Of a DNA stretch of 64,000 nucleotides, positions 58,819 through 64,000 are shown piece by piece. Numbering within the stretch: position 1 is the stretch's first letter; each line of letters opens with the position of its first letter. The stretch spans positions 3,608,501 to 3,672,500 of the forward strand of contig OU015663.1 of NCBI GenBank assembly GCA_907165275.2. The letters run 5' to 3'. Made by a program: the position numbers and the translations under genes. Source of the DNA: Zygaena filipendulae. Taxonomy: Eukaryota > Arthropoda > Insecta > Lepidoptera > Zygaenidae. The notes under the pieces are model-generated. The model ran no database searches. It was not told the origin of the DNA and saw only the letters and a program-made list of their open reading frames with translations.

Positions 58819-59807
58819 ATTTCTATAGTTAGTGTATTCTGAATTTATTTTTTGATACTTACAGAAGATAACCTCAAAATATCATTCCACTTGAAAGCAA
58901 ATGAAAGCAAAATATTGTGCTTACTTTTGCCTAGTATAGTATTTTTGTGCTTTTGCCTACTTTTAGAAGAAATTGCTCTTTTTAATATTAATTAAAAGAC
59001 TACAACAAGTAAAGATTCAAGATTCTCAGCACGACGGCGACGTAGTAATTTTATTCTTCGATCTTGGATTGGATATTGATTATTGATTGTAGGTACTTAG
59101 TTTACTTGGTTACGACTTACGACATTATTAAATCGCGACAAACAAATTAACTTAGGCCCGAAATAAGTAACATCAAATTCAAATACCTATGTCATTGAGA
59201 TTTGAGGCCAGAGCCAGATTATATTTTATTTTTATTTATTTATATAGGTAGGTCTCGCCGCCAAGCACAAATTAACTAGACATATGTCTCCGCCAGGCGC
59301 CAAGTGGCAGTCTCTTGATGACATTTTTTTTTTTTGGTGAGGTGAAGTTTAACCCTTTCGGGGAAGGCAGAAGGAAACTTTGTCCATATAGCCAATTCAG
59401 TGCTTTATTTCTTCTGCTGAAGTTATTGACATCGAAATGCATTGGTGAGATGCATGCAGATGCATTTGCATTTGGCAGCATTTGAGAAACATGGACATCA
59501 GTTTTATTGCTTTGTTTTGCAAATTAGTTTATCGTGATTAATATTGTGTGAATGTGGTGGATTTTGCATAATAGTGATCCATTAGTGATGAACAGTGAGT
59601 GGAAACAGTGAAATAAGATGAAATGGGGTGTTTATCGGGAGGATGTCGTTTTACGATACAACTTCTAACAGAGCGTCCTATTATGGGTCAACTGTGAAGA
59701 GTTGCTACCAAAAGTTCGGGTAAAGCATCGAAATGCATGTCACATTAGTGAGATTTGCATTAGCATTTCGACATAAATAACTTCAAAAATACTACTGAAC
59801 TGGCTGT
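58819..59807. other. 5' flank of the UXT-like gene and spacer
   Basis: Presumed promoter and 5' UTR of the minus-strand UXT-like gene in the first few hundred bases; no motif identified. A T-run and scattered repeat scraps follow. Confidence 0.4.
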
Positions 59808-59837
59808 ATGGATTTAGCTTCCTTTGTTTTAACACTT

Positions 59838-61244
59838 TTTAACCGACTTCCAAAAAGGAGGAGGTTCTATGTTCGATTGTATGTATGTTTTTTTTCTTTT
59901 TTTTATGTATGTTCACCGATTACTCGAAGACGGTTGGACCGAATTGAAAAATTCTTTTTTTGTTTGAAAGGATATACCTACTCCCAATTAGGTCCCATTG
60001 CCACCAAATCGGGATCTGATGATGGGATTTTGGAGAAATCGAGGGAACTCTTCAAAAATTATAGGCACACCTATAGCGATTTGGGCATTTTTGATAGTAA
60101 ATCGTTCATTTGCTTTCGGAAAGCAAAATTTGAAGAAGTGGAACTGATGGTGAAGACCACAGGTGGTCATCGGAACAACTCAAAAATAATACGTATTTCA
60201 CTGGTTCCGATTGAAGCGATTTCTAAAATTGTTTTTTGGTTTGAAAGGGGATACTCCTAAATTGATTCCGTTGTCACCAAGTCGAGATCTGATGTTGGGA
60301 TCTTGGAGTAATCGAGAGAACTCTTCAAAAATTATGGGTACACCTATAGCGATTTTTGTATTTTTTAAAGTAAATCGTTTCTTTGCTTTCGGAAAGCAAA
60401 ATTTGAAGAAGTGGAACTGATGATAAAGACCACAGATGGTCATCAGAACTACTCAATAATGGGTATTTCACGGGTTCCGAATCGTTAACTTTAATATGGT
60501 TTCTAAACAATTTATGCCCATCACAATGTATATGGTGAAGTGGACCTGATGGTGATGTACTAGGAGAACTCCTCAACAATTAACGTCCCTGCGTCGGGAA
60601 AGCAATATTTTGTAAAAGGTGATGAGCAGTTGACATTAGGGTATTGAAACTTAGAGAAATTACAAACTAACGGCCGCACTCAGAGTCGACTTTAATGATT
60701 ACTTAGTTAAGTATAGATTTTTAAAACAAAACTGCTGCAATCAGAGACGTTCAGTAAATTAATGTTAATTGGCATTTAATGAGATGTAACTTAATTAGTC
60801 AAATGCCAATTAACACTAATTTATTAAACTTGTCTGATTGCGGCAGTTTTGATTTAAAAATCTATACATAACTAAGTAATCATTAAAGTCGACTCTGAGT
60901 GCGGCGGTAAGTCACTTAAAAGCGAGAAATAAACAAAATTTTAACAAAAAAATTAAAACCGACTTCCAAAAACACAAAACTGAAAAGCTAAAAATAAAAA
61001 GCTAAAAATAACAAAATGCCGATTTAAACCAAAAGAAAAAAACACACGTAATATTATTATTGGTTTGTGCTACCACTGATCGGTTTGAATTCGGTGACAA
61101 GCCCGCTGGTGTCTGCCCACTTGGGTTGTTCTGCTCACGAAGAGCTGGTGGCGGATTTTAGTTAATTAGTTTGTAAATTAATTATTTATTAAGCGCCATG
61201 GCTTATGCTGTCATACTTTCTAAATTCAATAAATAAATAAATAA
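59838..61244 (+). mobile_element. forward copy of the GACTTCC-AAAAAGGAGGAGG repeat, interrupted by a MITE
   Basis: Starts aaccgacttccaaaaaggag and continues through two tandem units of about 276 bp (beginning at 59963 and 60239, each opening tttgaaagg), then caattaacgtccctgcgtcg (60578), gcaatattttgtaaaagg, the MITE at 60671-60907, and aaaaccgacttccaaaaaca (60956). The right end is ttctaaattc(aata)n, a retroelement-like 3' tail at about 61218-61245. A 150-codon frame inside is shared with the inverted copy but belongs to the repeat. The assignment to a class is uncertain. Confidence 0.6.
60668..60910. mobile_element. PIF/Harbinger-type MITE, TAA target duplication
   Basis: 237-bp element 60671-60907 with long inverted arms (ccgcactcagagtcgacttt...aactgc and complement), flanked by TAA at 60668-60670 and 60908-60910. 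The inverted copy of the host repeat near 62085-62110 lacks it, giving an empty site. Confidence 0.8.
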
Positions 61245-61506
61245 TCTATACTAATATTATAAAGAGGAAAGATTTATTTCTTTGTTGTTTTGTGAAACCG
61301 CGCGGGACAGCTAGTAATATTATAAAGAGGAATATTTGATTTTTTGTTTGTTACGATTTAACTCAAAATCTACTGGACCGATGTCAAAAATTCTTTCACC
61401 ATTAGGAAGTTACATTATCCCTGAGTAACATAGGCTATATTGTAATCCGGAATTCCTGCGGGAACTCCGAAATTAACGCGTCTGAAGCCGCGGGGAACAG
61501 CTAGTG
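61245..61506 (+). mobile_element. two adjoining Helitron-like copies
   Basis: A miniature copy of 70 bp (tatactaatattataaagag to gcgggacagctag, 61245-61314) followed directly by a second copy (aatattataaagaggaatat to gccgcggggaacagctag, ending about 61505). Head-to-tail arrangement, each ending in CTAG. Confidence 0.7.
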
Positions 61507-61674
61507 GTGTATGTATGTATATACCTCTATAAATTTTATGGGCTACAATCTGAAATTCAAAATGGACGTAAGAATAAAATAAAAACAAGTTTTGTTTTTA
61601 CATTCCTTTTTCATTTCGCGTGTGAGAAACATATTTTATTTTGGGCTTCGTTTTTATACTAAACAGAATAAACA

Positions 61675-62075
61675 AATTTTTAACAAAAAAATTAAAACCG
61701 ACTTCCAAAAACACAAATCTAAAAAAGCTAAAAATAACAAAATACCGATTTAATCCAAAAGACAAAAACATACGTAATATTATTGGTTTGTGCTAACACT
61801 GATCGGTTTGAATTCGGTAACAAGCCCGCTGGTGTCTGCCCACATGGGTTGTTCTGCTCACGGAGAGCTGGTTGCGGGAATTGACTTAGCCCATCTACTC
61901 CCTCCATATTTGGCTTGTCACCGACTTCATACCGATCAGTGTTAGCACAAACCAATAATATTACGTATGTTTTTGTCTTTTGGATTAAATCGGTATTTTG
62001 TTATTTTTAGCTTTTTTAGATTTGTGTTTTTGGAAGTCGGTTTTAATTTTTTTGTTAAAAATTTGTTTATTTCTT
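61675..62075. repeat. fold-back: two ~135-bp inverted arms
   Basis: Left arm from ttttaacaaaaaaattaaaa (about 61678) to tgctaacactgatcggt (about 61810); right arm its near-exact reverse complement from accgatcagtgttagcacaa (about 61930) to about 62065. Spacer about 120 bp. Each arm is the 3' part of the GACTTCC repeat family. Confidence 0.8.
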
Positions 62076-62930
62076 GCTTTTTAGTGAGTGGGTTTATAAT
62101 TTATCTAAGTTACAATAGCCTATTGTCAACTGCTTGTAACCTTTTACAAAATATTGCTTTTCCCGATGCAGGGACGTTAATTTTTGAGGAGTTCTGCTGG
62201 TACACCACCATCAGTTCCACTTCACCATATACATTGTGACGAACATAAATTGTTTAGAAACCACATTAAAGTTAACGAATCGGAATCTGTGAAATACCTA
62301 TTATTTAGTAGTTCCGATGACCATCTGCGGTCTTCATCATCAGTTCCACTTCTTCAAATTTTACTTTCCAAAAGCAAATAAACGATTTACTATAAAAAAT
62401 ACTCAAATCGCCATAGGTGTGCCTATAAATTTTGAAGAGTTCCCTCGATTTCTCCAAGATCCCACCATCAGATCCTGACTTGATGATAATGTGACCAATT
62501 CGGAAGTATTCCCTTTCAAACAAAAAAACAATTTTCCAAATCGCTCTAACTAGAACCCCTGAAATACGTATTATTGTTGAGTAGTTCTGATGACCATCTG
62601 TGATCTTCATCATCAGTTTCACTTCTTCAAATCTTGCTTTCCGAAAGCAAATGAACGATTTACTATCAAAAATACCCAAATCGCTATAAGTATGCCTATA
62701 ATTTTTGAAGAGTTCCCTCGATTTCTCCAAGATCCCATCATCAGATCCCGACTTGGTGGCAATGGGACCTAATTGGGAGTATACCCTTTCAAACAAAAAA
62801 AGAATTTTTCAAATCGGTCCAGCCGTCTTCGAGTAATCGGTGAACATACATAAAAAAAAAAAAAAAAAAACATACATACAATCGAACATAGAACCTCCTC
62901 CTTTTTGGAAGTCGGTTAAAAATTAAGTAG
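62076..62930 (-). mobile_element. inverted copy of the GACTTCC-AAAAAGGAGGAGG repeat
   Basis: Reads on the minus strand from aaccgacttccaaaaaggag (62925) through two tandem ~275-bp units to gcaatattttgtaaaagg and tagataaattataaacccac. It is collinear with 59838-60660 and lacks the MITE. A 163-codon minus frame at 62305-62796 belongs to the repeat. Confidence 0.65.
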
Positions 62931-64000
62931 GTACTTACTATAATTATTATGCCACCTATCGTAAAATAGAAACACGATAAGAGCGCCATCTATAAAAAAA
63001 ATGTAAAACTAACAACTTTTCTAAAGTTTGATTGGGACAGGTACGTACTTACCTAAAGTTTCGTAATATTTGGTTTGATGGCATTTATTTAAAATTTCCT
63101 CGAGTTTACGCATTCAATCCCAAAGGGGGCGTAAATTAACTGTAACCTCGAAGCTGACGACCGAAATCTAGACACGCGGCAGCAAAAGTTCAGGCGAGCA
63201 CCGTGTGTAATATTACACGAACGATTTGGAGCCACTTTTCACTCCCTCATAATTCAAAAACTATTTAACATAAACATATCAAATTTGGCTCATATATTAA
63301 GACTTACGAGATAAATATGTGCTCCAAATTTCATAAGCACACCTCAAACGGTTATTTAGATATTAACGTAAAAAATTGGGATTTTTATCACTGAAGGAAA
63401 ACATAAACAAAGATCCAAAAGATTAGGTTTGTACATTTGTACATGGGTCATGAATATTCTAAGACTTTTTTATTTGCTTTATGTTTGCGTAAAAATTCTC
63501 GTTTGGTAGTTTGTTCCTCGTTAAGTCGTAGCTTTGCTAATTCAGTGCGCTAGACTAAAATAATTGTGAAAATAAAAAGGCAAATAAATAAATAATTTTA
63601 TTAAATTACAATTACTGCTGTATGTATGTATGTATGTACAAATATTTATTCGTAATATTGTGATAAACTGTGATGTTTACGTACTCTCTTAGTAATTCAA
63701 ATTACCCATACCTACACCTACGGTTGTCTATCTTGAATCATGTCAGTTCAAAGGCGCTACAATTTTTCATTTTTCAAGTGTAAGCACTGACTTTGCGCGG
63801 AAAGTACAGATAGGTATTTGATGACTTGACGCTTTTTTTTAGAATATTAATAATAAAAATCAGTACAAAAGTAGGTATCAAGTCTACATAAACTAGTATT
63901 TTGGAGCTGAAGAATTTTTATTTGCTGCGCTCTTAAAGTGAAATGATAAATAAGATAAACTACTTATACAGTCCACCTACTTTATCAAGACTGTTTCATT
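62931..64000. other. AT-rich right edge, no gene
   Basis: A repeat-like tract at about 63230-63420 (cataattcaaaaactattta, ccaaatttcataagcacacc) and a (aaat)n tail near 63580-63600 suggest old retroelement scraps. Nothing coding recognised. Confidence 0.4.

Noticed and set aside
59808..60260. 150-codon frame as a gene
   Set aside because: Lies in a multi-copy repeat and is duplicated at 62305-62796; no known protein family.

Overview
The window is a eukaryotic, AT-rich, intron-rich nuclear segment, almost certainly from a lepidopteran (moth or butterfly). Three things point there: the main gene is an insect prospero orthologue, the intergenic and intronic DNA is filled with small Helitron-like elements of the lepidopteran Lep1 type (5' end near ctactaatattataaatg, 3' hairpin plus CTAG), and GTAGGTA/TACCTAC motifs are very common. 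The species cannot be told from the sequence alone.

Layout. 1-22.6 kb has no recognisable coding sequence. It is upstream or 5'-intronic DNA of prospero with scattered transposon copies. 22.6-47.0 kb is the prospero coding region on the + strand in four coding exons (22800-25277, 26546-26700, 46041-46185, 46849-47028), spliced length 985 codons. Exons 2-4 carry the homeo-Prospero DNA-binding domain, and a 19.3-kb intron splits the homeodomain. The intron between coding exons 1 and 2 (25278-26545) is a minor-class AT-AC intron, with a U12-type donor ATATCCTTTT and branch site TCCTTAAC 11 nt before the terminal AC. From 47.0 to about 53.3 kb is AT-rich DNA nearly free of transposons, most likely a long prospero 3' UTR, broken by one nested pair of MITEs.

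53.4-64 kb is repeat-rich. It holds a complete U2 snRNA gene on the minus strand (54911-55098), an intact single-exon UXT/prefoldin-alpha-like gene on the minus strand (58369-58818), PIF/Harbinger-type MITEs with 3-bp target duplications, and a large inverted pair of a lepidopteran interspersed repeat (59.8-62.9 kb) containing a 135-bp fold-back.

The three genes are not functionally linked in any visible way. Prospero is a neural cell-fate transcription factor, U2 snRNA is a core part of the major spliceosome, and UXT is a prefoldin-like cochaperone subunit. The most informative observations are the AT-AC intron in prospero, the apparent absence of the nested U2-type intron known from Drosophila, a MITE family carrying paired CRE/ATF palindromes, and several nested transposon insertions with readable target-site duplications.
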